Origin: Ziziphus jujuba
Lineage: Eukaryota; Streptophyta; Magnoliopsida; Rosales; Rhamnaceae
Assembly: GCF_031755915.1 (NCBI RefSeq)
Contig: NC_083379.1
Span: forward strand, 3,979,501 to 4,043,500
Reading direction: 5' to 3'
Length of the DNA stretch: 64,000 bases
Notes under the pieces: model-generated
Told to the model about the DNA's origin: nothing
Databases searched by the model: none
Seen by the model: the letters and a program-made list of their open reading frames with translations, nothing else
Part shown: positions 47,001 to 59,703 of the stretch, in pieces
Layout: each line of letters starts with the position of its first letter
How positions within the stretch are numbered: the first letter of the stretch is position 1
Translations under genes and position numbers: made by a program

Positions 47001-50000
47001 GAAGAATTTTTGCAAAAGCCCCTCATATTTCTTCCTAGCTGAACCAAGCCCTACAGCAGCAGCATTAAATGTAGCCAGCGATTTTTGAACTGCTTCTTCA
47101 TGCGCTTCCCTCAATGCAGCCTACAGCATCTGGAATTAGTAAATAATAAATATAATCACAATTAAGACATCATGCACCACTTACTTCCTCTGGAGGCTTC
47201 GAACGGTCAAAAGCAGACATATAAACCTCAGATGCAGTATCATATGCTCTTCGACACTCAGTTTCTTCAACACTCTGTGAAACAAAACTAGGCAACTTTA
47301 TAAAAACGATAATAGTACGAAATATATAATGCAAATACATTTCTTATTGACACCTTAATTTAGTATTCTCTCTATGCTATGAACAATGCCTTTTTGTTCT
47401 CTTTATTATGAGTATTATAGTTTCAAAATATATAAAAGAAACAGTCCAGAAAAAAAAATAATAAATAAGACATTTAAAAGAAGAAACCAGATTGAACTTT
47501 AGTGGTGAGTATTTGAAATATCACATACATAAAGGAGTTTTACCTATCATATCTTACTAACCAACTTTTTCTATAATATAAGCTAAAGGTTCAGTCCCTT
47601 GATTCTTGTGAGATCCTGATAATCTGAATCTAAGCAGGTATATCTCTCATTGACTACATGCCCAAACTGGCATGATATAATGGCTTAATGAACTTTTTTC
47701 TTATGCCTCACTTTTAACTTAAATTAATAGAAGATTTATAAGTTCCATGTCTGAATCTTAATGCTGTTTAACTTTATAATAGGCGTAAATGCTAAAACCA
47801 TGCCCACATAAGCGATTTGTATCCTTTATAAATACCTGCATTAATACAAGAGAGATTTAAAGAGATACAAACCTGCCATGAAGAGGAAATTGAAGGAACA
47901 GCACCATTATTAAGAGCCTCTAGATAAGACTCAATGATGCCAACAAGAACTGGACCAGTCATTATGGTTGCCCCAACCTGCTTGGGTCTTGTTCTTTCAA
48001 AAACAAACTTTGTTAAAGCATCCAGTCCAGATCTAAATTCGGGCCTTAATTTGTCCAACTGCATACAAAACTTAACTTCAGGACACAAATTATAAAGTGA
48101 AGCATAAAATATAACCTCATAACAGCTAAAAAGAGACAAAAGAAAGTAGCATGAAAGCAAGTACTAACAGATATTTGATCGAGTCTCTGCAGATCATTTT
48201 CGTTGTTCAATGGCCGTACAAGGGTGAAGCATTCTCTATCTGGAAAAAGAGCTCGAATGGAGTCGCGAATCTATTGATCATTTCCATTAGAACATCAGAA
48301 CCTCCACAAGGAAAAAAATAGTTTAAAAATCCCAGTGCTCTATGTGCACAACAAGACAAGACTGGATAAAAATTCTTTAAGTTAAAAATTAAACCTTTTC
48401 ATTTCTCTTGGCTAGACATCTGCAATCTTACAGTACTAAAAGAATATGATAATACCTCATTTTTGGCAGCTATGTCTTTTCCACCACCTTGAACTGGCCT
48501 CAAAGCAAGCTCTAGATAGTCACGGGGAGTTATCCTCCTATTATCCTCTACCAAATCCAAATAAAAATCCTGCAACCAAGAAGTTGAAAATGCGGTAACA
48601 TACTTAGGACCATAAGATACATTCTAACTGAAAGCCTACATGCTTGTGAAACAATTACAACAAGAATGCTTACAATGAGAGAGAGAGGGAAAAAAAAAAA
48701 AAAAAAGAGAGAAAAGTAGAAGAGGAAGAAGAAGAAGAAGAACAATAGTTAATTCCATTAATATTACTATAGCACAGAAAATAACTTAATTTAATCAAAT
48801 TACCCTTAGAAGCCACACAAAGATCGGGGAGAACTGCCCAAGTTCAGAAGCTGAACTTCTTCCTCCTGCTCTAACACGGATATGTCTGGTCATTTGAGTG
48901 ACAAGAGAAAGACGATCCAATGCAGCTTCATCTATGCCACCCATCTGATTGATAAAGGAAATATGAGATAATTTAATCAATAAATCTGATGCAAGAAAAT
49001 AAATAAGATTTCACCAAAAGGTCAAAACAAATTGTATGAGCAGAAAAGACTGCAAGGTTAATCAATGGAGTAAATTGCAAAATTGTGTTCTCTAAGCAAA
49101 CCCTTATTTCTTACCTAAGCCAAAGCCCTAATGATGTAAGTATATTACATCATAAACAATGATGAGAGATTTACTAGGAAAAATGAGCAAGTAGTGCTTC
49201 CCGAAAGAATAAAATTCTCATCATAGGTTTATATCTTTTTATGTTGAATTTTTAATTAATTATCTCTTTCTAAGTGCCTTTGGATTATAGGTCATGACAT
49301 TGCAACAAGTCAGCATTGCCTAACCTGGTTATAAATGAACATGCTGGACAAGAGGACAGCCAAGGAAAATATTTGTGTGCTATATGTTCCCTGCAAGAAG
49401 ATAAAAAATGAGTCAAGTTAGACTATGCATCATGGTTTAGCGAAGGATTATTCATAAAGATAACAAACAAAATTAGATACAGTCCAAAGGAACAAGGGTA
49501 GTAATAGAGTTAACGTATACCTTCTTCAAACTAAAATTAAACATAATAATAAAAAAGCAATAAGAAGTATTACAATCAGCCAAAAAGGTATTTCTTCCAC
49601 AATCAATTAAATTGATAGCGGGGGAAAAGGAATAAAAGGAGAAAAAAAAATAAAAAATCACCCCCCAGATGTTATTAGCAATGGAATGAAAGCTAACCGT
49701 TTGATCATAAGCATCTATTCCTTCACTGTCTAACAGTAAAAGATTGTACTCTGTTCCATCAAGAGCAGTTCTCTTCAAGGGCGCACTCCACAACCAAAGC
49801 CCTTTGGTACAAGGCCGATGAGTTGATGCTACTTGAAATCCACTACTCCTCCCAAGGAGCTACAACAAATAAATTCAAGCATTGCACTTAATTTACAAAT
49901 TTTATATACAAATAGTACAATGGCAAACAAGCAAACATGCAAGATAAAATTCTTAATGCAAAGATCAAGGAGTCAAAACTATAAATTTCAACAGACAATC

Positions 50001-51653
50001 TGAGTTGATAAGAAAATTTATTTTAAAAATAAAAATAAAAATAAAAAAAATAAAAATAAAAATAAAAAGAAGAAGAAGAAGACAGGATGGTTTGAGTTGG
50101 ACATCCACATATCTTCCTAACATGCATCAAATGTGTGACTATTCAATTAAAGATAACATAACTTCACTTACTGGGATGCTGAAAACATAAATAGAAAATA
50201 ATATCCATGTAGAACATGCAAAGTTCTACTCTGTTAATACCAATAATAAAAAATGAGCAGAACAGATATATAACTTTCAGTTTTTCCAAAGATATCTGCT
50301 TTAGTGACAAAAAGTAATAGAATTTAATGCAAGCTCAACATAAATTACGTACTTATATAAAACCCTGGTTGACATATCTGAGCTACTTAGCCTATCCTAG
50401 AATTCTACATGTCCTTTCCATCCCGCTATCCTTCTGAATTGTCCCTTAAAAGGAGCAACCTTGCGGTCACATCAAAATCCTTGGAATACCTCAAAACTCC
50501 AGATGCATAATTGGCTAACATTTGTACCAGTCACCTTTGACCTCTTTGAACTCTTCTACATTTCCTTTTCAACGGTTTCAACTAACTGGGGGAAAAGAAA
50601 AAAAAAAAAAAAAAAAAAAAACAGTTTAGCTAGTGACAAGCATGGCATAACAAATTACCTGAAGCTCCAAGTCTTAGTCCTCAATGTATCCATAAGCTGT
50701 GAGCTCCACCACCACCTCCTCTTAACTGAAGAAACCCGGCTACCCATGTCTACTTCCACCATAAAAAGGTTCCCTACCTTAGGTTCAGAGACTGAAACCA
50801 GCTAGCAGCCACATCTAAATCCTAGGGATGCTTCAAAACTCTAGGACAAAATTAGTGAACCATCACTTGTATAATCACTCGTGCCATCATTTCACTCTTC
50901 TTCAGTTCAATTTGTATACTTTTTCCAACTAAATAGGTAGCTTATGTAGCTGGCGCCAAGCATAACCTGGGTCTGTCACGCGTCTCTGGGCGGGGAGCTC
51001 CACATACGAGACATTTTGGCATCAATATAAACAACAGAAGTATCCTCTCTCCTTCATAAATTACAGCACCTCAACTTCATAAACATTAAATGTATGCCCT
51101 ATGTTGTTCCGACTTACCTAGTGACAATGGCCCACAAGATACCACCAACCTATATGAATTCACACTTCGGAAACACTTCTATTGCTACAAAACATTTTAA
51201 AAAACCCCACACATTCGACTTTCAAAGCCAAAAAAGGAAAAAAGAAACACTTTCGTAACTATAATTTGAAGAGATACCTAACATCACAAACCCTAGACTT
51301 CAGGGAAAAAAAAATTTGATAAATAAAACCAAAGAAAAAAAAATTAGTTGATTATATTTGTACCAAATTAGAGAAAAAGAACAACAAGGAATCACCTGGT
51401 TCAGAATGAAGCTCTTGCCTTGGCGAGCACGACCACAGACGGAGACCACACCAATGGGTCCCTTCACGAGCTGAAGCGAAGCAACCGCTTCAGGATCCAT
51501 CCGAAACTTCCCTTTCTCATCGCAGTAGACAAGTCGGAGTGGCCGGGCCGGACCGGTCACCGACGTATACGACGACGACGGCGACGGTGACGAAGACAAG
51601 GAGTGGGGTGAAACATCTGGGGAATTGTCTTTTCCTCTGAAAAATTTCATCAT
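44028..51653 (-). CDS. GBPL3: Guanylate-binding-protein-like large GTPase (GBPL3 type), 14 exons
   Basis: Exons in transcript order: 51653-51396, 49859-49698, 49390-49325, 48944-48804, 48569-48456, 48270-48169, 48058-47873, 47274-47185, 47120-46986, 46871-46749, 46535-46450, 46361-45749, 45568-45491, 45071-44028. All joins are GT-AG and in frame, giving 1065 residues. The N-terminal GTPase has P-loop GRARQGKS (74-81), a switch-I-like STHRPCTKG (98-106), DSEG (130-133) and TLVRPL (263-268). A helical region follows, with a long Glu/Lys/Ala coiled coil (about 460-945). The tail has two KRSR basic clusters (956-959, 984-987) and a SAP-like helix pair TVQKLKQELTKHNF...NKKEILALYEKCV (about 1025-1058). 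Plant GBPL3 is a nuclear GTPase forming condensates at immune promoters and linked to the nuclear pore/lamina (established for Arabidopsis). Start: tandem ATG at 51653 and 51650. Confidence 0.93.
49860..51395 (-). other. First intron of the GBPL3-like gene (1536 bp)
   Basis: Phase 0 intron after LNQ. It contains A-rich tracts (50026-50080, 50587-50620) and a diverged tandem duplication at 50463-51015. No open frame within it shows homology; the 50461-50805 frame lies in the repeat and is rejected. Confidence 0.85.
50463..51015. repeat. Diverged tandem duplication inside GBPL3-like intron 1
   Basis: Copy A starts GCGGTCACATCAAAATCCTT (50463) and copy B GCAGCCACATCTAAATCCTA (50805). Both continue through CTTCAAAACTC-like, AACATTTGTA/ATCACTTGTA-like and TCAACTAA/CCAACTAA-like stretches, then CAAGCATRRC, and reach GAGCTCCAC at about 50700 and 50996. 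Copy A has an extra A28 tract. It resembles an old repeated or transposon-derived unit of about 250 bp; identity is perhaps two thirds by eye. Confidence 0.5.
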
Positions 51654-54317
51654 CTTTTCGCTTCCTCTTTTTGCTTATTCTTCGTCTTCTTGCTTCTGAT
51701 CTGTGTTTTCACTTCCACCCTGTATCGGTGTTTTTTCCTGATTGTTTTTGTTTCTACTTTCCTTTTGCTTTTCTTTTTCCAGTCCTCGTACACTGAGAGA
51801 CTGATCAATTTTGGGGGGTTTAAAATTGGGGAGGGAAACAAGTCACGCAGGTTTGTGGACTTTGATACCGCATCGAGAAAGAGTAAGTGAAAACTTGTAA
51901 AATTACAGTTACGCACCTCAAAGTGGTGGCCGTAATTCGGTCCAAAGAATGGATAAAGTCGTCATTTACTATAACCTCGGAAAGACAGCGTGGTAATTAA
52001 GCTAATGAGCTTAGTATACAGGCCCAAGAGTCCCATCTTACTGGACAGGGCTGAATGCACAAGGTAGAAGCATGGGCTAAGGTTGGTATAAAATCGAATG
52101 AAAGCCCACATTTTGTTTCAACATTTTGGATCTCCCTCTCGTCCCATCTATCAAAGTGTATCATGGTTTTACCCGTGGAGATAGCACTTTCATGTTGTTT
52201 TCTCAACACTAAAGCTTAAAGTGAGATCGAAAATAAAGAAACATGTACATAATAATAAGAAGAAAATGTTAAAAAGTGAAATAGTTGAAGAATAGCATTT
52301 ATTTTGATAGTTTTAGAATATGTTTCTATGTAATTATTACTTAATAATTGTTATTTTTAGTAATTTGATACAACAATAAAATTATCATTGTAAAAGAATA
52401 AAACTGATATCTTTTTGGTCATGTAATGCAACCTGTTGTATGAACGATATATAATTAAGCAAGTTTTTTTTTTTTTTTTTTTTTGGAGTGAGAGAAACGA
52501 ATTACTAAATGTTTTTTTTTTTAAGAATTATTACTAAAAGTTAATTAGATATAAATTAGCCAATAAACTTGTAGATACTGGTGCGATAGGTATATGCAAC
52601 CGTAGACTCCACGTCATAAAAAAGAAAAAAGAAAAATAGAAACCAATGCCCCAACCAAAATATTTACAATTACTTCAAATTCATTTGAGCATTTGATGAA
52701 GCTTTGGCCATTCGGGCCAAAACTCGAACCAAATATTAGTCTCTAAATAAAATAAAAGAAATAAGTATTTTGCTATTTAAATATTTTAAAGGATTTTTTT
52801 CCAAATATGTATAGATATATACAGATATGTATGTATATATATTATATTCTATTCAGCAAAAAAAAAAAATATATATATATATATATATTATATTCTAAAG
52901 GATAATGAAAGAAACTGGTGGTTCGGCAGGAAAGTACCATAGTCTTAGCTTTACAGGATGGAAGCGTGAAATGGAGAAATACTCGTTTTTTCTCTGTCGT
53001 GCCAAACTGTGTGAGCTATAACTTGGGATTTTCAACCACTAATTTGATTTTCATCAGCCTAGCTCAAAGCTAATAGTTAACTTCAATTAATTATATGCTC
53101 TATGCTTAGGGAATAGATTGACCAAAAAGGTTATTAATATTAATTTGATACAAGGAAAAACAAGATTCCTTGTCTATGTATAACCTCTTTTTAAACAGAA
53201 AGGAACTAAGCAAGCAGCAAATATATAATCTAAAAGCATAGCCTTTATTTTTATTTTTATTATTATTATTATCGTAATGGTAAGTGCCTTTGTCATCAAA
53301 GTTGAAACAGGACAGCTTGAAGTCATAATTGATCATTAAAATATTATAAATTAATCTTATATATATATATAGAGAGAGAGAGAGAGAAAGAGAGAAAGCA
53401 TGCAAAGAAAAACCTCTTGTTAATAGGTTATTTGTCTTTTGTCAAGCTCTGAAAATTCCCAGAAAACTTAACAGGCTTACAGCGATTCATAAAGTTTGTG
53501 CTCTTGTTCAATAAATTAATATTTGTGGATTTGATATAATCAATTATTCATTTATATAATTTATTTATATCATTAATAAAATTGATTTATTTTATTATTT
53601 TATAGTAGGGTCCTTGGTCACACACTCTCTATAAGATTACAGTTGGCCCATTGGACTGGAAGATCAACTCTCTTTATAAGTTTATTGACTTATCCATATT
53701 TTTTCTAGTATAATTATATTTTTAAATTATTATTATTTTATGTGTATCAAAATTAATGGATAAGTCTGACTTGCAGAGACTATTTAAAGGGTCTAGGGCA
53801 AGCAGACATTAAGAATATCATACGGTATTTGGAGATTAGAGTTTTTAAAAATCTAAGAATGATTTGAGAATAGTGTATCCATAGGCATTACTTTATGTTG
53901 TTTCTATTTTACAGGATTAAAAATCTAATTTATCAATAACTACTTTTAAATTTTAGTAATTTATGATTTCTGAAATTTATTATGTATATTTAGATACCTA
54001 AAATTTCTAAGAGCTCCAGCATAAAAGTTCCATTTCAGGCAAGAGAAAGAGATAAATAGAAGACGTAGCTTATATTAGCAAAATCCATTTATAAGTGGGT
54101 GGGGCAATGCTGATCTTCTATTTAAAAGGTTTTTCTTCATTGTCGGCCACTTGTGTATATTGCTTATATGTCCCCTGTTCGAAACACTTTTAGTGCATGT
54201 CCAGTTTGATCAATGATTTCATATGTTTCCTAAATCCCACTTCTTAAAACAGTCCATCTACGCTTATCAGCAGGTTAATTTTAAAGCAGGATTAGTGGTA
54301 CGTTAATTTTACTTTGC

Positions 54318-54362
<45 letters not shown>
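54318..54362. repeat. Compound (CT)n-(TA)n microsatellite
   Basis: About ten CT units run into about twelve TA units. Confidence 0.95.
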
Positions 54363-54438
54363 ATAAAAAATTCTATTTAACAAAATCAACTGGTCTTTTA
54401 CAACCATTTTCGGTTTCTTACATCGAAAGAAGTGGTTT

Positions 54439-54439
<1 letters not shown>

Positions 54440-54498
<59 letters not shown>
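54440..54498. repeat. (CT)n microsatellite, about 29 units
   Basis: Uninterrupted CT dinucleotides over 59 bases, followed by a T run. It gives a spurious Leu-Ser frame. Confidence 0.97.
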
Positions 54499-54500
<2 letters not shown>

Positions 54501-57500
54501 TTTTTTTTAAATATTAATTGAGAAAATAAACATTTAATTACAGTCCCTATTCGATAGCCCTGTATTTGAAAGTTCATTTATTTTCTTAAGTTGACTTCAG
54601 AAAGCTTGCTAGCTAGGTTGAGTTCCAAAGAGGTCCCAAGAGTAGGAGATCAGGATGAAATTCATTTTCCAGAAGAAGGCACATCAAAAAACACAACAAA
54701 GACAAAAGTACTAGCTAGCTACGCACTTGAAAGAAGAATTTTGTGGGTTTAATTTAATACGTCGGCTGTACTAGTCATTTCTTCAAGGAAAAAATTCCAA
54801 TCTGACGTGCAATGAATTCATTGAAGAGACAAATGGATGGGGACAGAATCCATATCCCTATCTTGCAGGAAAAGGAAATTCTTAAGATAACCATTTTGAT
54901 CGTGTAGTTCAACCAATAAAAAAATAAAAAGAGAGAGATAATTAAATTGGGTCTCAGCTAAAAAAGAAAAATAGTAACTAAAGTGTGAATTGGGGATTAG
55001 GTAAAAGGTGGGGAGTATTGTAATGCCTGTTGTTGTGCTTGTCCAACCATTAGAAAGGACAATTGTAGTTGACTTAAAGATCAACACCTTTTGGTCATCG
55101 AAAAGAATATGGAAAATATTACCCAAAGAAAATAATAATAAATATGGTAAAGGAACATGCATTTCACTATGTTGGAGTTAGCCTATAGAAATTTTGACCT
55201 TGCATTTTATATAATTAATTAATTAATCTCATAATGATCCAACGAAACACAGGATTAGGCTTGCCCTACTAATTCATGATATAATTTAACCAAATAAAGT
55301 ATTCTTTATGCCAACAACAAAAGGCCAATAGACAAGCAGTTTGGTCAACCACGAGGGTCGGTTATCAAGCAATATCGCATAAGATTTAGAACAAATAAGG
55401 GACACTTGCTATATATTTTGACCATATGTATATAATATATATGCCGTTCTTATCCTTTGGCTAACAACATTTGAAATAATGTGGGAATATGAAAAGTGAA
55501 GTTAACTTTCAAATTAATCTTCTTCCTTACCCATTTGGTTCTCTCCCAATGTCTATTGCACTTGAAATGATGTTAGTATATTTATTTCTTCGCACAATAA
55601 ATGTTGTAGAAAGACTGGACATTCTGATTCCGAGTCTGGAAACAGTAGCAGCTCAATAGTGGTTCGAAAAGGCTCCGGATCAATTGGGGTTTGGTAAGAA
55701 TAGGTTGGGAGGTCAAATATTTAATTAAGTTAGTCATGTTGCTGAATTAGGATCAATTAGGACATTACGAATTACTTAGCTAGGATGGTTACTAACTTAT
55801 GATGTCATTACTCTGAGTGCGCCTCTACGTGTGTAATATAATCCATTAAAATTGAAAAACGAACCTAAAAGTCCTAATTGCTGACGTATAGCTTATGTAC
55901 ATATATATCCGCTCAAAACAATTTGAAAATTTTAATATTAAATTTTTTTATCTAAGAAATAAAATTTTAAAATAAAAAATAATTAAATATAAATTTGATC
56001 ATATATTAAAATTTTATTTAAAAAAATAAATATTGTCAAAATTCTGTAATTAATTAATATAATTTTAAATTTTAAATATTAATATAATTAAGAGCTGTAA
56101 AATAATTTTTTTTTTTTTTTTTGCTTAAATAGTCTCGTTACAAGTTTTACATAAAGAATTTTCCACAATTATTGTTCTGAGGAATGATATACTTGACACG
56201 TGCTATTGACCAAAATAAATGCTATGAGCATATAAGGTGTGCTGCGCCCACCAAGATAATATATAAGAAGTAGAATTAATCGATCTCTCCACCTAATCCT
56301 GTGATTTATGTCAATTCCCCACATTATGTTAGGTTTTGATTGATTGCAATACCTAAGCAGACTGACTTCTAACCCGTTACAGCAGCTTTCCTATATGTAT
56401 AAAACTCCTATTCCCTCTTATCGGACACTTAACATCAGACAATCTAATAATAAATAAATAAGTGTCAGGCTATTTAATTTATTTTCTTTTAAGTTGTGAT
56501 AAATATATATTTTTTTTTCTTATATTGAGAATGGTTGCATAGAGAAAAAGCCAAATAAAAAGGAGAAGGGCTTGTAAAACTCCTATCCTATGCATTTTTT
56601 TTTCCTTCTTCTTTTTGGTAAATTCTACCCATGCTCTTGAGCCAATCCAAGCATGCCCCATGTGCAATATTTCTTCGAGTACATTTCGGGCCTTCCCCTT
56701 TTTTTTCTTTTTTTTTTTTAATTCTTAAATAATTATACTACACGATTCCATTAATATTTTTTTAAAAAAAAAAAAAGAAATCTCTGCTACAGATCAAAAA
56801 GAAAAAATAGCCAAGATTTGATCAATACAAAAATTACGTGTTTGATGTACTGAAAAGTTTATAGAAAATTTCAGTTTTATTATTCGTTTCTTTTTTTCTT
56901 TTTTTCTTTTTTCTGAGCAAATTAAATCTATGGAGGAGGAAAACATAGCATAAATATAAATTTTAAACTGTAAATTAACGTATTCTAAACAAATCTCTTG
57001 TTATACATTGATTACAAGTATTTAACAATAAAGTATGTATTATGTTATTTTGTAAAGAGCTATAATGATTAAAATTGTGGATATCAACATGTTTATCAAT
57101 TTTGTTCTTTGAAAAAAAGTTAATTAAAGGTAGATAAAGAATAAGCCTGACAAGTAAGAATATTTTAAAGAAACAAAAACTCAAGTAAGAACTATAACCA
57201 AAAAAATATAAAAATACAATATTACGAGATCTCCTGTTATGGGAAGCAAAGAACTCATTTTAAAAAGAATGACGAGAAATTAATTAATAATTTTTTCGGT
57301 AATGCACATTGAATTCTATAAAGAATGTTTATAGTTGCAATATCAAAATATCTTTATACAGTTCCATATCTATTAGATATACTAAAATACCTTTAATATT
57401 CTTCTAAAACCTCAATCATTAAATTTTCATTTTTTCAATCTTTTTATTTTCTAAACTTCTCCCTTGTAAAACAGCAGCCACCACTCGTAACTAACCGCCT

Positions 57501-57986
57501 ATGGGAGTTACAGTAGATCAATGGCACTACTGCCACTTTGTCCCTTTTTTTTTTTTCTGAAAAAATAAATACTGTATTATTTTACTGTTGATTCATTAAA
57601 TAATATTTTTTACTTCAAAGATAGTCCACCTGAACTGAAGAGGGATAGTAACTGTATCAAAAAGTTGGATCTGGATTTCTAGGGGGCATATGCCGACTGT
57701 ATATTTTTTTTTTTCTTAATACAAAAATAAAACAACGTTTTTTTTTTTTTTTAATAAAAACTAAAATAAAGGGACAGTGGTGGCCGGAAGTATGCAAGAA
57801 GCTATTGCATCATGCCATCAATTGGCTTTAATGGCTACTGCAAAAATAAGAAAGATTATACATATATAGTTTGAAAAAGCAAAAATAAAAAAATATAAAT
57901 ATAAATCAAAAAGGATATTTTTGGATAATTCAAATATATGGAAGCTGAGTTTAAATGGAATTGTAAAAAAAAAAAAATCTCTCTTT

Positions 57987-58034
57987 TATAAATACTGTTG
58001 AGAGAATTGGTATAAATACTGTTAAGAGAATTGG
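57987..58034. repeat. 24-bp tandem duplication
   Basis: TATAAATACTGTTRAGAGAA followed by TTGG occurs at 57987-58010 and 58011-58034 with one difference (G/A). Confidence 0.9.
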
Positions 58035-59000
58035 CTGATATTGGACAAGGTCAAAAGTTAGAAATGAACATTGTTTTAAGGTCAAGAGTACGAAAATCTA
58101 TATAGTAAATTAAAATTAAAAGCGTGTTAAGTGTTCACATATATACCGAGTTCATTAAATTTAACGCTTAACGTATATATAGTTCTGTCTCAATTTTTTT
58201 TCCTTTACTACTAATAATAAAAATAATTTGGACAACTTAAAAAAAAAAAAAAAAATTATTGTTGTTGTTAATTCCCGTTATATACGTCTTCTTTTTGTCT
58301 TTTCTTCATTCCACAACATCACAGCTTAGGGTGAGACGGCCGGGTAACTAAACAGAATATGAGCAGTTATGACTTGGGGCCCGGATACAATTGAGCGTGT
58401 GGAACCCACATATAAGCCATCGTACAATACTTGCTACAAGCACCTTAGTAAAATATTAAAATACCATTTACACTATTGGGGTTCTTCAATTGACCGAACC
58501 ACCTAGCTTATGCTAATCCGTCACATTACTGAACAATTCCCTTTAATAATTAATTAATTAAACTAAATAACATTAAATCCAATTATATCTCATCATATAT
58601 CTGAAAATCCGAGACTGCCTTTGATAAAAACTACGCCAAATCCAAATCAACTTGACTTTGTGTACAGTAAAATTATAATTTACTTTAATTTAATTTCGTG
58701 ATTCTCCAGGTAGATTATTCAAGTTACAAATCATGAAACAAAAAACAAAATTCAATTAGCATGGTCTACGATTTTGAAACCTTTTTCCTACATGCTCCAA
58801 AAGGGTAAATTTCCTAACCCAGGTTAGGTAAAGGGGAAGCAATTAATTTTAAAGTTTTGCTGATTTGTCCTCTCTTCAAAAATTATTGAAAAGGAAAATC
58901 TGATCATCCATACAATCAGGAAAAGAAAATTAATAATAATAACAAAAAAAAAAAGAAAACAAAATTATTTGAACTATATATAACATAATGGAAAAATCAA

Positions 59001-59447
59001 TCAAAGCCACAAAGCTCCAGCTTGTTTCAATATGGGTACCAATTCACCTGAAATATGACTAGCCATAACACTTTCTAACCCACCAAACACCTTCCCGCCG
59101 ACAAACACCACCGGAAACTGAAAGCGACCGTCTTCTTTGGCTTCTCCTCCGGTGATATCCGACAGCTGGTCGACAACGTTGGCTTCACCGACCTCGTCGA
59201 CCTCGAAAACCGCCGGGTTCACACCGTGACCCAACAACAACCGCTTGACCACGTGGCACATGCAGCACCCGCTTTTTCCAAACACTACCACAGCATTCTC
59301 TGACACCATTCTCTGAACGCTTCTTGCATCGCCACCACCAATTACGGCGGACGAAGACGGTCCATCGGTCGGGTCGGTTTCCGGGGCATTCCGATGGGTT
59401 GCCGGGTTATCCAGAACCCATGTTCTGTAAGGAATTGCATGTTGCAT
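59001..59447 (-). CDS. CC-type glutaredoxin (ROXY19/GRX480 type)
   Basis: An intronless 148-residue protein starting at ATG 59447. The first 50 residues are variable, then a compact glutaredoxin fold: VVVFGKSGCCMCHVVKRLLL with the CCMC active site at 61-64, the FPVVFVGG segment with Pro112 at the cis-Pro position, GGLESVMASH at 122-131, and the C-terminal ALWL (145-148). CCxC active sites define the land-plant-specific ROXY class. ALWL-type ends recruit TOPLESS co-repressors, and the Leu-rich end supports TGA factor binding (established for the family). Residues around the active site and the neighbouring HSL1 and SND-type NAC genes suggest the ROXY19/GRX480 (At1g28480) branch, a salicylate-induced regulator of TGA-dependent jasmonate and detoxification genes in nucleus and cytosol. 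Its upstream region carries TGACG motifs. Confidence 0.93.
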   Translation of the reverse strand: MQHAIPYRTWVLDNPATHRNAPETDPTDGPSSSAVIGGGDARSVQRMVSENAVVVFGKSGCCMCHVVKRLLLGHGVNPAVFEVDEVGEANVVDQLSDITGGEAKEDGRFQFPVVFVGGKVFGGLESVMASHISGELVPILKQAGALWL

Positions 59448-59469
59448 GATTATTTACTAATTTGATAGC

Positions 59470-59471
<2 letters not shown>

Positions 59472-59511
<40 letters not shown>
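59472..59511 (-). repeat. (GA)n tract in the glutaredoxin 5' UTR
   Basis: Twenty GA units (CT on the transcribed sense) lie 25-65 bases upstream of the ATG and so are probably in the 5' UTR. Confidence 0.9.
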
Positions 59512-59518
<7 letters not shown>

Positions 59519-59553
59519 AATAAAGAGCAAGAAGAGGGTGAGGAGGAGGAGAA

Positions 59554-59570
59554 GGGGGGGGGGGGGGGGG
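59554..59570. repeat. G17 homopolymer in the glutaredoxin promoter/5' UTR
   Basis: Seventeen G on the plus strand (C17 in the sense of the gene), about 110 bases upstream of the glutaredoxin ATG and about 40 bases downstream of the candidate TATA site. Confidence 0.85.
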
Positions 59571-59605
59571 CACGGTTGTGAAGGAACGTGGCGTTGGAGA
59601 AGGGG

Positions 59606-59615
59606 CAATATATTG
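59606..59615 (-). promoter_or_regulatory. Candidate TATA box of the glutaredoxin gene
   Basis: CAATATATTG (palindromic), 159-168 bases upstream of the ATG and just downstream of the TGACG cluster. Weak match to the TATA consensus. Confidence 0.35.
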
Positions 59616-59639
59616 AAGGAGGAGGGAGGGTAGACTCTA

Positions 59640-59703
59640 ACGTCAACGGCAGTTACGTAGTCTGATACGTCACACATACTGTGGGTGACGATATCCTACG
59701 TCA
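59640..59703 (-). promoter_or_regulatory. as-1-like TGACG cluster in the glutaredoxin promoter
   Basis: Four TGACG/CGTCA cores lie within 64 bases: 59641-59645, 59668-59672, 59686-59690 and 59699-59703. The segment 59653-59672 (TTACGTAG, four-base spacer, ATACGTCA) has the 8-4-8 arrangement of an as-1 element. TGA bZIP factors bind such sites, and GRX480-type genes are known TGA targets. Confidence 0.6.

Larger units (their letters stand above)
51654..59000. other. GBPL3 5' flank and intergenic region to the glutaredoxin gene
   Basis: 51654-51900 is pyrimidine-rich on the transcribed strand side and is probably the GBPL3 5' UTR/promoter; no clear TATA box. The remainder has microsatellites (53369-53399 GA, 54318-54362 CT/TA, 54440-54498 CT), a 24-bp tandem duplication, A/T tracts and no recognised gene. 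Antisense frames at 53106-53405 and 54818-55162 lack any family signature. Confidence 0.6.

Noticed and set aside
54818..55162. 114-residue minus-strand frame
   Set aside because: No family, hydrophobic from A/T-rich sequence, no nearby promoter signals.
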